Shown: one piece after another, positions 10,705-22,100 of the stretch
Numbering within the stretch: the stretch's first letter is position 1
Layout of the letters: each line of letters begins with the position of its first letter
From: Erythrophleum ivorense
Taxonomy: Eukaryota; Streptophyta; Magnoliopsida; Fabales; Fabaceae
Direction of reading: 5' to 3'
Length of the DNA stretch: 64,000 nucleotides
Assembly (NCBI GenBank): GCA_026724425.1
Contig: JAIUCV010000076.1
Coordinates: 6,037,501-6,101,500 of the forward strand
Notes under the pieces: model-generated
The model's database searches: none
Told to the model about the DNA's origin: nothing
Seen by the model: only the letters and a program-made list of their open reading frames with translations
Position numbers and translations under genes: made by a program

Positions 10705-10864
10705 GTTGTCATCCTTATCTCTTGAACCTTTTCTTTTTTCTCCATGTCGGCGACGTAGTGGGCCTTGGTCTAGATGGGCTGATCTTTAACGAGGGGAGAG
10801 CCATAATATGAATGTGCTCATTCCACCCAATACAATATCCCATCTGATTCACATTGCAGGTTGA

Positions 10865-11368
10865 CAAGAGGATCCCGGAGAAATACGAAAGGTTTCTCCA
10901 TGGATTCTTTGGGTTTTGTGGAAAAACATAAATGTTAATTTGTTTGAAGGGAAAGTGTTTCCACCAGATTCAGTTGTGAGTAAAGCCTACGATGACTCCA
11001 GACAATGGTTCATTGCTCAAAATCGCACCAATACAGAGCTTTAATAGAAGGACGAGGTGGTCCATCAATGGCGATCTTCGGAAGCAGGATGGCTAGAATG
11101 TAACATAGGCTTCTTGTGGTCGAAGCGGAATTCTTTATCTGGAGCTTCATGGATGCTCTGCGATGCCTTTGGTACAGTGCTCTATCACAGCAGACGTGGC
11201 TTCTCACGAGTGACATCTTGTTTCGAGGCAAAATTTAATATCTGGGAATGGGATCTCCAAAGTATGCAGGATATGCGATATCAAAATGTTACCTTTGCTG
11301 TTGCTACTTTGGAAATCATAAAAGCGCTTTACAATCCTCAACAGTCGCCGGCTCTCACGGGACATATG
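10865..11368 (+). pseudogene. LINE-type RNase H-like fragment
   Basis: The frame reads PWILWVLWKNINVNLFEGK, then a region with KAYDDSRQWF, two stops in a row (TAA TAG at 11042-11047), then HQWRSSEAGWLECNIGFLWSK and an RNase H-like fold region to about 11368, followed by a donor-like GTGAGT. This arrangement (WxLWxNRN, then W..P..GW.KCN..) is typical of the C-terminal zinc/RNase H region of plant non-LTR reverse transcriptases and related RNase H-domain proteins. No RT or endonuclease is present. It is a dead fragment with no visible ends. Confidence 0.65.
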
Positions 11369-11395
11369 GTGAGTCTACAAGTTTCTAAGTTACAT

Positions 11396-12979
11396 ATAAT
11401 AACTATTCATGTAAATACTAAGAAATAATTGAAACAGTTGTCAAATCATTGGAAACATTAGAACTACATGTAAAATATTTAAAATAAAAACAACGGCAGC
11501 ATATTACAATAAGTCAATATTATACAGAAACAAAAGAAAAACAATAGAAACATATTTTAAAAAATATATAAATAAGGATCAACCAAAAAACCAAACATGC
11601 GCTTGTGCAAAGGTATAATCTCTAGTATACAATAATTACGAACAATACTCTCTCTAGGTTTCTCACCTTCATTGAGCTCTTCTTTCCTTTTTTTCCAGAA
11701 ATATTTATCCTTATCAGTTTTTATCTTTCACTCTTCAACTTTTTCATATCCCTTCTCTTTCTTGTTGATATTCTCGATAGAATCCGTTTCATTAATATTT
11801 AATTGGGTAAATTTAGTTAATATCTTTAAATAATAGCAAAATTAGGTAAAATGAGTGTAATGATTTTATTTTAGAAATTTTGAGAAATGCACCTTTTAAA
11901 ATGCCACTTTTCAAAACTACACTCATTAAAATCCTATGCAAAACTACACCTGTTTTTTAAGCAAAATGACTATATTAACCTTATGATATATCTTAGACAT
12001 GAAGCTCTTTGTCGCTGGGATTTCACAATGTCTCGCCATGTCCGTCGGAGATCCGAGATTCCGATCGATTGTCTGGCTCCGAGATACCAATCGACGGTGC
12101 GGTGAATTTTGACGGATCCTCTATGATGGCTACCGGAAGGATGTGAGCAGGCTTCTTGTGAATATGATCCTTCTAATGACAAATCTAATCGACGAACCAG
12201 TTGAGAGCAGGCAAGGTATACGGTAAATCCTAATGATCAATATTCATTATGATCATATTCACCAGGTTACCGTATACCTGGTGAATATGATCCTTCTTGT
12301 GAATATGATCCTTCTAATGATGGCTACCGGAAGGATGTGAGCAGGATGTGAGCAGGCACCATCATCATTCTGGCTCCGAGTTTCCGATCGTCAGGTGGTG
12401 GATTTTGACGGTGGATCCTCTCTGATGGCTATTGGAAGGATGCAAACAGGCTTCTTGTAAATATAACCTTAGATTCTCAGATCTAATCGCCGAACTTGGC
12501 ACCATCATCGTTCGTGAACGTGGCACCAATGAACCTGTGAAAATACAAAATTTCTGAATTATTGTCTGAATATTACAAAATGATACCTGGTTTTGGCATT
12601 ACCTTCATGATATACGAGACTTTCAAAACTCTCGTCATGTATCTCCTCATGCTCCTAATACGTAAAGAGAAATTTAATGCTTTAGCTGCCTTGTAGAGTT
12701 AGTTGAAGAAAATGAAGAATATGTTTGTTTCCCGTTGCCAATTTTTCATAATAATATCATAAAACCTTATAAATTTTTTCTTAAGAGTAAAAAATAATAT
12801 CATACAATATATATGTTTTAGAATAGTTTATAAATAGATTGTAAGCTTAATGGCCCAATTCGTTCCATTTATGCGACCATTGTCTCTTAGGTTTTATATG
12901 TTGGTTTTGATATTTTTATTATGTTTTATAAACTTTGTTATAAAAGTTTATAAATGATTTTCTATAAGCCCTGGGCATT
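11396..12979. other. AT-rich intergenic DNA; possible MULE end; local duplications
   Basis: No gene seen. At 11880-11985 is terminal-like sequence (GAAATGCACC, AAAACTACAC, AAAATGACTATATTAACC) of the type found at ends of plant Mutator-like elements. From 12040 to 12490 two diverged copies of a unit containing TCTGGCTCCGAG, GATGGCTACCGG and AGCAGGCTTCTTGT are repeated. A strong inverted repeat lies at 12251-12292. From 12830 TTTATAAA-like motifs begin. Confidence 0.4.
12251..12292. repeat. Perfect 17-bp inverted repeat with 8-bp loop
   Basis: Arm GATCATATTCACCAGGT (12251-12267), loop TACCGTAT (12268-12275), and the exact reverse complement (12276-12292). A second, overlapping pairing GGTATACGGTAA / TTACCGTATACC exists with sequence at about 12215-12226, so two alternative hairpins compete. 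No function known. Confidence 0.8.
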
Positions 12980-12984
12980 CGGGT

Positions 12985-14107
12985 TGTAACATCCGTACAC
13001 CAAAAAAGTGTGTTTTTCCTGGTGTGTCGAGCGACACCAAGGTGGGTGTCGATCGACACCGGTCCGAAATCCAATTTCCGGTTTGATTTTAGTCGCTCGT
13101 TTTGGGTCGGTTAAGGGTGGAAACCCTTGTTTCACGAAATAAAAAGAGTCAGCCGCTTTCTTCTTCGAGTTTTTGTCGTTTTGTTGAGAGGAGAAGTTCC
13201 TGAGAGGGTTCTGGGCGATTTTGTGAGTTGGAGGCTTGATCTGAGGCTGTGTGTTGCTGTTCTTCATCTCCTTTCCTCTTCTCATTCCTTTTTCAAGGTG
13301 AGTGCGTGATTGTGGGCTCGGAATTTCTAGATCTAGGTTGTTAGATTGAGGAGTTGATAAGTTTTTGTTGTTTTTCGTGAGTATGAGATGATAATTGTGG
13401 TGTTTAATCGTGTCTTGTGTGATTTTGGTGATGATTCAGTGTTTTGGTGTTGTATCATCGCGTTCGGATTCACCCAGAGAATCGGGTATCGAGCGACACC
13501 AATCTGGTGTCGGTCGACACCAAAGTTGCTAGTGTCGATCGACACCAAGCCGGTGTCGGTCGACGCCGATGACTGGTTCGAGTTGGTTAATCGATTTAAT
13601 TGAAGTTAATAGTTTAATCCAGTTTAGTGGATTTAATTGATTTAAGTGGTTAATTGGTTTGATTTAATTAATTATTTTCGATTTAATAATTAATTAAGAT
13701 TATTATTTAATTATGAGAATTATTTAATAATTATTTGGAAATATTTTTAAACGTGGAAAATATTTAATAATGGTGAAAATTATTTAAAAGACTTTAATTG
13801 TCTAGAAATTGCGTAATTGACCCGTGGGCAGAGTGATCGTCTCACTAAGTATTTATGACAATACTTACGCATCTCTTTTCCTGTGATGCAGGTAAAAAGT
13901 AAAGTGTGATCGCGGAATCAAGGCCGAAGAAAGGGATGATAGGACTTTTTATGTTTTATTGAACTGTTTAAGTTGTTAGACTTATCTAATCAATTTGTTT
14001 GCTTCCGCTGAATATTGTTGAATTGGTTTATTATTTATTTAATGTTTTAAGACTTCCGCTAGAATTGTTTAATTATATAAAAAAAAAAAAAAAGCTTGGT
14101 TGTTTCA
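12985..14107 (+). repeat. Solo LTR, Tekay-like (1123 bp)
   Basis: It starts TGTAACATCC and ends GCTTGGTTGTTTCA, with target duplication CGGGT at 12980-12984 and 14108-14112. Inside are palindromes at about 13024-13060 and 13490-13566, a donor-like CAAGGTGAGTGCG near 13297, AT-rich filler, an AAGTATT/AATACTT stem and GTGATGCAG. No internal region or second LTR is present, so it arose by LTR-LTR recombination. Confidence 0.92.
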
Positions 14108-14335
14108 CGGGTGGACTAGGTAGCTCATATTTTGAATTTTTTTTATATAAAGTGTATTGAATCTTCCTGGTCGGAGTAAAGCAGAGTCTAGAATCTCCGG
14201 CCGGTTCGTTGCAGCGATCACAATCACTCCAGTGTTCCCTGTAAACCCATCCATTTCGGTTAAAATCTGGTTAAGCGTCTGCTCACGTTCGTCGTTTCCT
14301 CCCCCTATACACTTCGGACTAAAGTTCCTCAACAC
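14105..14335 (-). pseudogene. FtsH protease fragment (AAA+ ATPase part)
   Basis: The minus strand encodes about 49 residues matching the AAA+ domain of FtsH metalloproteases: GGGNDEREQTLNQILTEMDG through GVIVIAATNRPEILDSALL to RPGRF (14305-14159). This includes the Walker B-proximal acidic stretch, the ATNRP sensor region and one arginine-finger-type RPGR. The NQILTEMDGF..NTGVIV..PEILDS variant looks closest to the plant thylakoid FtsH6 type by memory. Flanks are unrelated: MLRNFSPKCI before, and NTLYIKK into AT-rich DNA after. Walker A, membrane segments and the zinc HEXXH site are absent. It is a captured or decayed exon piece in TE-like AT-rich DNA. Confidence 0.8.
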
Positions 14336-15197
14336 TTAATTCATCAAACCATAATTTTATAATGATTTATAAATACATGCTCTGTATAAAAAGATATTTC
14401 ATACACATCCCAAATTATGCATTGTATAATTGAGGTGCACAATTTGATTCTATTTGTTTGCCTTATATATTTTATAAGGCTTTGTAAACTTTTTTATATA
14501 ATTTTATAAATGTCAGTCTATATAAATAAGTAATGTTGTTTATTTTTTGTAAAGATTTATAAACCCTTTTATAAATGATTATTTAACACTTACAACTGGT
14601 ATCATACAATATGTTTTATAAGACTTTATAAGTAATATTATAAGTGTATATAAATAAAGTAGATCATGTGTTTAAGGTCAAGTTTGATTCAATTTGCTGG
14701 CATATAATATTCTTATAAGTGTTTATAAATATTTACACTATAAATATATATTTTGGAGTTTAAATGGGATGAAAGATTTCTAATAAGATTTTATAAGCTT
14801 TTTTATAAAATATTATAAAGGAATTATATTTTATAAAACATATAATTCCGTATATTTTACAAATAATAAGGTAGCCTAATGGCTACAAGCTCTGAAATTT
14901 TGCAGGTCTATGAGATCGAAACCCCAAATTCGATTTCATCACAATACCTTTATAAAGCTTTATAAATATATACTATCTACAAAACTTAATAATTTTGTAG
15001 TTTGTATTGAATGACATTGTAGCTACACATAACCCAATGTATCATATGTGTAAACAGAAATCCTTTGTTTGATTCCTTTTACACGCATATATAACTTCTT
15101 TATGAGATTTTATAAACCTTTTTCTATAAAAGATTATAAGGGAATTATATTTTTATAAAACTTTATAAATTGTATTATTAAGATTATATCATACAAT
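14336..15197. other. AT-rich DNA with dense TTATAA/TTTATAAA motifs
   Basis: No gene. Dozens of imperfect palindromic TTTATAAA or TTATAAA words recur every 20-60 bp. The same kind of sequence occurs at 12830-12970 and 17340-17760 but not in the inserted elements, so it belongs to the older host element. Confidence 0.5.
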
Positions 15198-15202
15198 CTA
15201 TT

Positions 15203-16494
15203 TGTAACATCCGCGAACCAGAAAGTTGTGTTTTAGTCGGTATCGGACGACATTAGGGGTTCGGGAGTCGATTACATACGCTCTTTGAGGTGCGAATCGA
15301 GGATTGATTGTACATGTTCTTGTTTGATTGTTGTACAGTTGGTCTAAGGTTCTTTTATCTCGAAGAAAATGTGTGAAAAGCTTCTGGATGCTTAGTGTCG
15401 ATCGACACCGGTTTGAGAAATCAATTCCGGTTTAAGTCGATTGCGCGTTCGATTGTGGTTTGAATTGGTATGGTCGAGGGGTGTCGACCGACATCAAGGA
15501 AGGGTGTCGATCGACACCGGTTATTGAGAAATCGACCGGTTCTATTCAAGTCGGCTGGTTTTGTTCGGTTTGGGGCAAGGAAAGCCCTAGGTCGCGATTT
15601 AAAAGTCTGTAGCCGCGAGAGAGGCTCAGTTTTCGAGGCAGAAGTGTTTTTGAGAGAAAAAGGTGATTTCCAAAGAGATTTTGGAGTTTGGATGCACGTT
15701 TTGTTGCTGTTCTTCGTTGTTCTATCTCTTCTCCTTTTCCTTCCTTCTAATCCCTTTTCAAGGTGAGTGCGTGACTGTAGGTCCGTTAGCATTGGAGATT
15801 GTTTGATTTCGGTTTTGTTATTGAGTTTTTCGAGTTGTTCTTGAGTATGATTGAGTTTCATTGTTGTTTGATCAATGTGGGGGTTGAATCCCACGATTTT
15901 GTATGTTTCGTGCTATTTTCGTTGATGTTGGTGTCTGGGCGTCGAGCTGGTGTCGACCGACACTCGATGAGTGTCGATCGACACTCAGGAGGCTGGCGTC
16001 GATCGACACCATAGAGGTGTCGGTCGACACCGACCTGGGTGTCAGGAAACGTGGGTGTTTCCTGATAGGGATGGTTTATATTGTTGTTTATTGTTGAGCA
16101 TTGTTATGGTTGTTGATTATTGTGATGTATTGTCTAGTGTTTGACGTAATTGGCCTGTAGGCAGGATGATCCACTCACTAAGTATTTATGATAATACTTA
16201 CGCATCTCTATTCCAATGTGATGCAGGTAACAGCAATGTTCTTCCGCGGAAAGAGACCGAGAGAAGAGGATGATGAGATTAGGAATCTGATTTTGGCTCT
16301 TTTGTTGTGGTTGACCAGGAATTCTTAGGATGTTAGTTTATTTTTAATAATGTAGCAAACCTGGTGTTTATGTTGCTTATTCGTTATTGATTTTATTGGT
16401 TTTATTCTTTATTAGTTATTTGATGAACGGCTTTTTATGATTTAATATTATTGATTTCTTTCTGAGAATTTCCGCATTGATAATTATTATAATC

Positions 16495-16526
<32 letters not shown>

Positions 16527-16539
16527 CTTGGTTGTTTCA
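15203..16539 (+). repeat. Solo LTR, Tekay-like, E4 subfamily (1337 bp)
   Basis: It starts TGTAACATCCGCGAACCAG and ends AAGCTTGGTTGTTTCA, with target duplication CTATT at 15198-15202 and 16540-16544. It closely matches the E4 LTR in reverse. Palindromes lie at 15397-15525 and 15950-16030. A donor-like CAAG/GTGAGTGCG has its GT at 15763, and an acceptor-like GATGCAG ends at 16226. A long poly-A run precedes the end. Confidence 0.92.
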
Positions 16540-16544
16540 CTATT

Positions 16545-17992
16545 TTAAGTAGTGACGAATAAAAAGCTTAGCATCCATAATTAGCTCCAGTTGTACTCTT
16601 CTTCCAACCATTATGAAATGCTTACTTCACATTAGCTATGTATGAAAACGCATCATCCAACATTAGCCACGGTGATTCTCTTCTTTCAACTATGGTGTGA
16701 AATCGGCCTAACCTATTGTAGCAGAATGCACCACGAGGACATCCTGTAAACAATGATATGTCCGTTTCCAAGCTTAATAACATAACAACCCATTCATGAA
16801 ATATCCACTCCAATCGGTTCAAACCCAAGTCATTATGATGTGATCTTATTGTAGCAAATAAAATTCTCATGGTTAGACTATTTCAGAATATAAAGACATC
16901 AACTTTTCAGGAAGTTTCATAAGATTTGACAAAAAATCAGGAATTCACAATAGAATAGATACTATCTGATACGAACATTGAAGCCATCCTAGTGAAGCAC
17001 TACTATAATCCTTCCAATAACGGTGATCATCATATCATTTTGTTTTGATCTTCAAAGTTTTATCAATAAATTCATGAGCTCTTCAATACCCCAAAGAATG
17101 TGATAATCACACAATGTTGTAAACAAACACTCGGGTTTCAATATTGATGACACAAAATGGAAAAGAGCAGACACACTACGATATTGATAGCGAAGAAGAA
17201 AATTATGTACCAAAATAGCAACCTGCGATAATAGCAGACTTAGTAGTAAGTAGTACAATTATTGGGATGAGCTTTCCGGTGATTATACACCAAGCCAGCT
17301 TCTCATCCAAATACTTCTTGTAACATGAACATCTTCTCAGAAAACACGATTTTACATTTCTAACAGAATTAGTATTATAAATAGTAGTACTTATAAAAAT
17401 AACATCATTGGTGAGTCCATTAAGGATCATGACATGTAAAAGTGAGATAATAAAACCACATTCTGAGTATCAGAACTAAAGACATAATGTTCATGAGAAA
17501 ATTAGAACAAATATCCACTATTTACAAACCCTTATATAATCATAGAGTGAGATTTATAAAAAGGGTTATAAGTCCATATAAAACAATGATGATTTCTAGC
17601 TTTCTACAACAGCCAGATGTATTTGTTATCGATAAGTTAACAATGCCATTGCAGCTACTGTAGATGTGTACTTATAAAATGTTTTTCCACAATCTCAAAG
17701 CCATATGTAGTTAGCTTGGAATTTTAGAAGGTATTTTATAAAACTATATCAAAGACAAATAATCTATGAGGTACTCTCATAAATAAATGACATAAACAAG
17801 AAATAGATTATTACACGTATTTCAAAACCTAGAACCATATTACGTTCAAATAACATAAGGGAGCAAGAGAAAATCAATGCTTACCATGATGAAATTGACA
17901 TCGATTAAGTGGGAATTTGATGAGATTAAAGATGGAGACGACAAGATTCATATATTGTGAAACTCAACGGAAACATCAGAATTGGGTAATGC
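16545..17992 (-). other. Host AT-rich segment with decayed minus-strand ORFs
   Basis: It holds three short minus-strand frames (16622-16870, 17052-17258, 17203-17430) whose phrases (LETDISLFTG, GLTNDVIFISTT, ILKPECLFTTL) vaguely resemble pentatricopeptide repeats, but frames shift and no repeat pattern can be aligned by eye. TTTATAAA words recur from 17340. Nothing functional is supported. Confidence 0.3.
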
Positions 17993-18707
17993 TGTAAGAA
18001 ATAATTTATTCCCTTTAAGTGTGGTCTTATAGTTAGTAGTTTTAAGGGAATGTTATAGTTAAATTATTTGGTAACCAATGAATTAAAAGCTTAAGAAGTT
18101 TAATGCTACTTAAGCTAATGAGAGATATTGTGTCAAGCATGTATGAATCAAGAACCATCAAGTGATACCATAAGAGTTTTAGGTGTCACTCAATAACACA
18201 TTAAGAGGCTATGTGTCACTCAATGATATCATTAAGAGGTTATGCATCACTTAAGTGACACTATAAGAGTTTATGTGTCATTCATGTAATATGTTAAGGA
18301 TTAATCATCAACACTTGTCACTTATCCCTTTAAGCTCAATTTTGATGGACAATTGACATTAAAGAAAAACTAAAAGAAATCTTAATGAGCATGTTGGTCC
18401 TCTCCTCCCCTATAAATATATCTCTTGCTCCATCACAATGACAAAACAAGAAAAAAAAAAAAACACAACACTTACGTTAAAGTTGATAGGGAAGAGGAGA
18501 GAAACCAAATCTCATACTTAAAGTTAAGTCTTTCATCTTCAAGGCTAGAAACCTTTCAAAACACTTCTCTACCATAATGAGTGGAGGTATTCTCTTAATC
18601 TTCTTTATTCTATCATGTGATTATCTAGATGTTTGAAGATTTTGGAGTTCATATTTATTATGTTTTACATGCATGATGATGAGTTCATGCATGATGATTT
18701 TCTAACA
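17993..18707 (+). repeat. Copia 5' LTR (715 bp)
   Basis: It starts TGTAAGAAATAATTTATTCC and ends ATTTTCTAACA. A TATA-like CTATAAATATATC lies near 18411. Internal short repeats (GTGTCACTCAAT.. with TTAAGAGG) recur at 18150-18300. An A-rich run lies near 18452. Confidence 0.95.
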
Positions 18708-18709
18708 TG

Positions 18710-18721
18710 TGGTATCAGAGC
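18710..18721 (+). promoter_or_regulatory. Copia primer-binding site (tRNA-Met)
   Basis: TGGTATCAGAGC, complementary to the initiator tRNA-Met 3' end, two bases after the 5' LTR. Confidence 0.95.
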
Positions 18722-19106
18722 TAATGGTTTTAAAAACATCTTTTTAATTCATGGAGTTTGTATGATAATGAATAGATCCATACATAATTGATATAGAACA
18801 TTGATAAAGGATTAAAGAAATCGCCACAGTGATTTTGCTTTACAATGATTTATATATGAAGAAGTGATTGTAAATGTGTAAAGTAAGTATATCCACAGAT
18901 AACTTAGCTTTTAATTACATCACTTATAAATGGTTTTTTGAATACTATGACCTTAAGAAGAATTATGATGACTACCCACAGGAGCACCATAATTTATTGT
19001 CATATGCATTCAATAATTGTATTTGAAGTGTTGTGTTTTGAAGTCTAATTAGAACTTGCATATATCTAAAATTGCAGCATCATTTCCTACTCATCACTTG
19101 TCATCA

Positions 19107-22100
19107 ATGGCATCTGCTGTTCCGGTCCTCAATGGAAACAACTTCTCAGAATGGAAAGAGAAAGTTGAATTCACATTAGGAGTACTAGATTTAGTTTTGG
19201 CACTTCGTGAAGAAGAACCATATCCACTAACGGATATCAGTACTGAGGAAGAAAAGGCTCTCCATAAAGATTGGGAGAAAGCGAACAGACTAAGCATTAT
19301 GTTTTTAAGGATGACAATAGCAAGTAATATTAAAACTTCCCTTCCGGATGCAGATAAAGCTAAGGCTTATCTGACAGCAATAGAAGAACGGTTTAAGACT
19401 GCAGACAAATCCCTTGCAGGGAAACTTATGGCAGATCTTACAACCATGAAGTATGATGGGACAAGGTCTATGCATGAACATTGCATTGAAATGACCAACC
19501 TTGCGGCTAAACTAAAGAATTTAGGAATGAGTGTGGACGATTCATTTCTCGTCCAGTTTATCCTAAATTCGCTGCCTCCGATGTATGGACCATTTCAAAT
19601 AAATTACAACGCCATTGAAGAAAGGTGGACGTCTAATGAATTGGCCAATAAATTGGTTCAAGAGGAGTCTAGACTTGGCCGTGAAGGTATTAAAGTTGCC
19701 CATTATGTTCAAGGAGCTGGATCTAAAGTTGGGAAAAGGCATCAAAAGAGCCATAAAAGAGCACCAACCAATATGAACGATTCCGATCAAGGTAATCAGA
19801 AGAAAAAGGCAAAGAAAGATGATAGATGCAACTTTTGCAAAAAGATTGGACACTTTCAGAAATATTGCACTAAAAGAAGAGAATGGTTCGAAAAGAAAGG
19901 TAATCCTATGGGTTCCGTAAGCTTTTTCGAATCTAATCTTGCTCATGTTTCTTCTAAAACCTGGTGGATAGATAGCGGTGCTAATGTACATGTAACAAAT
20001 TCCATGCAGGGATTCCTTACGATCCAGACCATAAATTCAAGTGAAAACTACTTAATGATGGGAAATCGAGACAAAGCGCCAGTTGAAGCTATTGGCACTT
20101 ATCGTCTCATTTTGGATAGTGGATTTTGTTTGGATTTATTTCAAACTTTGTATGTTCCATCTATTTCCCGTAATTTAGTTCCTGTAAGCAAACTTGATAT
20201 GGCTGGTTTTAAATCTACTTAAGGAGATGGTTGTTTTAATTTATTTCTGAACTCTAAACGAATTGGTTCAGGAATATTAGTTGATGGTCTTTATATGTTA
20301 AAATTGGCTGATCAACAATTTGAAACACATATGACTCTCCATAATAAAAGTGGACTTAATCGTAAAACATGTATTAATGACTCATACTTTTTGTGGCATA
20401 AAAGATTGGGACATATTTCGAGTGAAAGAATTAAAAGATTGGTATAAGATGGAATCATTCCAAATCTTGATTTTACCAATATTAAAGAGTGTATAGATTG
20501 CGTTAAGGGTAAGCAAACTAAACACACTAAGAAAGAAGCCACAAGAAGTACACAGCTTCTTGAAGTCATACATACAGATATTTGTGGACCATTTGATGTT
20601 CCAACTTTTGGAGTTATTGATGATTATTCACGGTATTGTTATCTCTATCTATTGCATGAAAAATCTCAATCTGTAGATGCTGTACAAGCATTCATTACTG
20701 AAGTTGAGAGACAATTAGATAGAAAAGTGAAAATCATTAGGTTAGATAGAGGTGGTGAGTTTTATGGCAGATATGATGAAACAGGACAACATCCTGGACC
20801 TTTTGCCAAACTTCTCCAGAAATTAGGAATTGTTGCCCAATACACAACGCCTGGTGCTCCATGGCAGAACGGTGTGGCAGAAAGGCGTAATCGTACATAT
20901 ATGGAAATGGTTAGATCCATGATGAGTCGGACTAACTTACCTATATCCTTGTGGATGGATGCATTACGTACTGCAGTATATATCTTGAATAGGGTTCCAA
21001 GCAAATCAGTTCCAAAGACTCCCTTTGAACTGTGGAAAGGCTGGAAACCTAGTATGTCTCATCTCCAAGTTTGGGGATGTCCAGCTGAAGCAAGAATATA
21101 TAATCCACATGAAAAGAAATTAGATTTCAGAACAGTAAGTTGTTTCTTTATAGGTTACCCTGAGAAATCTAAAGGATATAGAATTTATTGTCCAACCCAT
21201 AGTACGAAAATTATAGAAACCAATAATGCCAGATTTTATGAGAATGGCGAGATTAGTGGGAGTGATAAAAATAAAGATGTGATCATTGAAGAAATTGGGG
21301 TAAATATCCCTTTACCCTCTTTTTAGAATACCGAAAATCCTTCTGTTGTTGAACCGTTAAAAAACGAGGAAAATCCGGTAAATGATCAAGCAGTCCATGA
21401 TGAAAACATCGTCAATGATGATCATGAAGCACAACAAGAATTAGCATTAAGAAGATCAACTCGTACGAGAAGATCTGCTATGTCTGATGATTATGTGCTT
21501 TATCAAGTAGAATCTGGAGAATGGGATATTAAAGATCCGGTTTCTTATTCACAAGCCATGAAAGATGTTAACTCTGATAAATGGATAGATGCCAATAAAG
21601 AAGAAATAGACTCAATGGCTAAGAATGAAGTTTGGGACATTGTTCCATTGCCTGAAGGACACAAAGCGGTCGGGTGTAAGTGGGTCTTTAAGACCAAACT
21701 CGACTGTAATGGCAATGTTGAACGCTATAAAGCCAGACTTGTAGCTAAAGGGTTTAATCAAAAAGAAGGCATTGATTATATTGAGACTTTTTCTCCTGTG
21801 TCAAGAAAAGACTCTCTCAGAATTATCTTGGCGTTAGTAGCTCAATATGATCTTGAGTTACATCAAATGGATGTGAAAACTGCCTTTCTTAATGGAGACT
21901 TGCACGAAGAAGTCTACATGTGTCAACCTGAAGGCTTCATAATTAAAGGTCAGGAAGACATGGTCTGCAAATTAAAGAAATCAATATATGGACTGAAACA
22001 AGCTTCGAGGCAATGGTATCTAAAGTTTGATGAAATCATTACGAAATTCGGTTTCAAAGAAAATGCTGCAGATCCATGTATATACCTCAAGATCAGTGGG

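Larger units (their letters stand above)
5367..10834 (-). repeat. LTR of E3, split by E4
   Basis: The plus strand starts TGTATGATCC (5367) and ends CCCAATACA (10834); the terminal inverted bases are TGTA/TACA. Without E4 and one copy of its target duplication it is about 428 bp. A TATATAAGG box near 5594-5602 (minus) aligns with that of E1. The piece after E4 ends AATGTGCTCATTCCACCC, resembling the E1 LTR end. E1 and E3 are therefore related families. Confidence 0.7.

Noticed and set aside
16622..17430. Pentatricopeptide-repeat pseudogene on the minus strand
   Set aside because: Only scattered phrases resemble PPR motifs. No 35-residue periodicity could be aligned, so it is left as an unassigned decayed segment.
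18710..18721. tRNA-like sequences at primer-binding sites
   Set aside because: Only the 11-18 bases complementary to tRNA 3' ends are present; no cloverleaf can be formed, so no tRNA gene is called.
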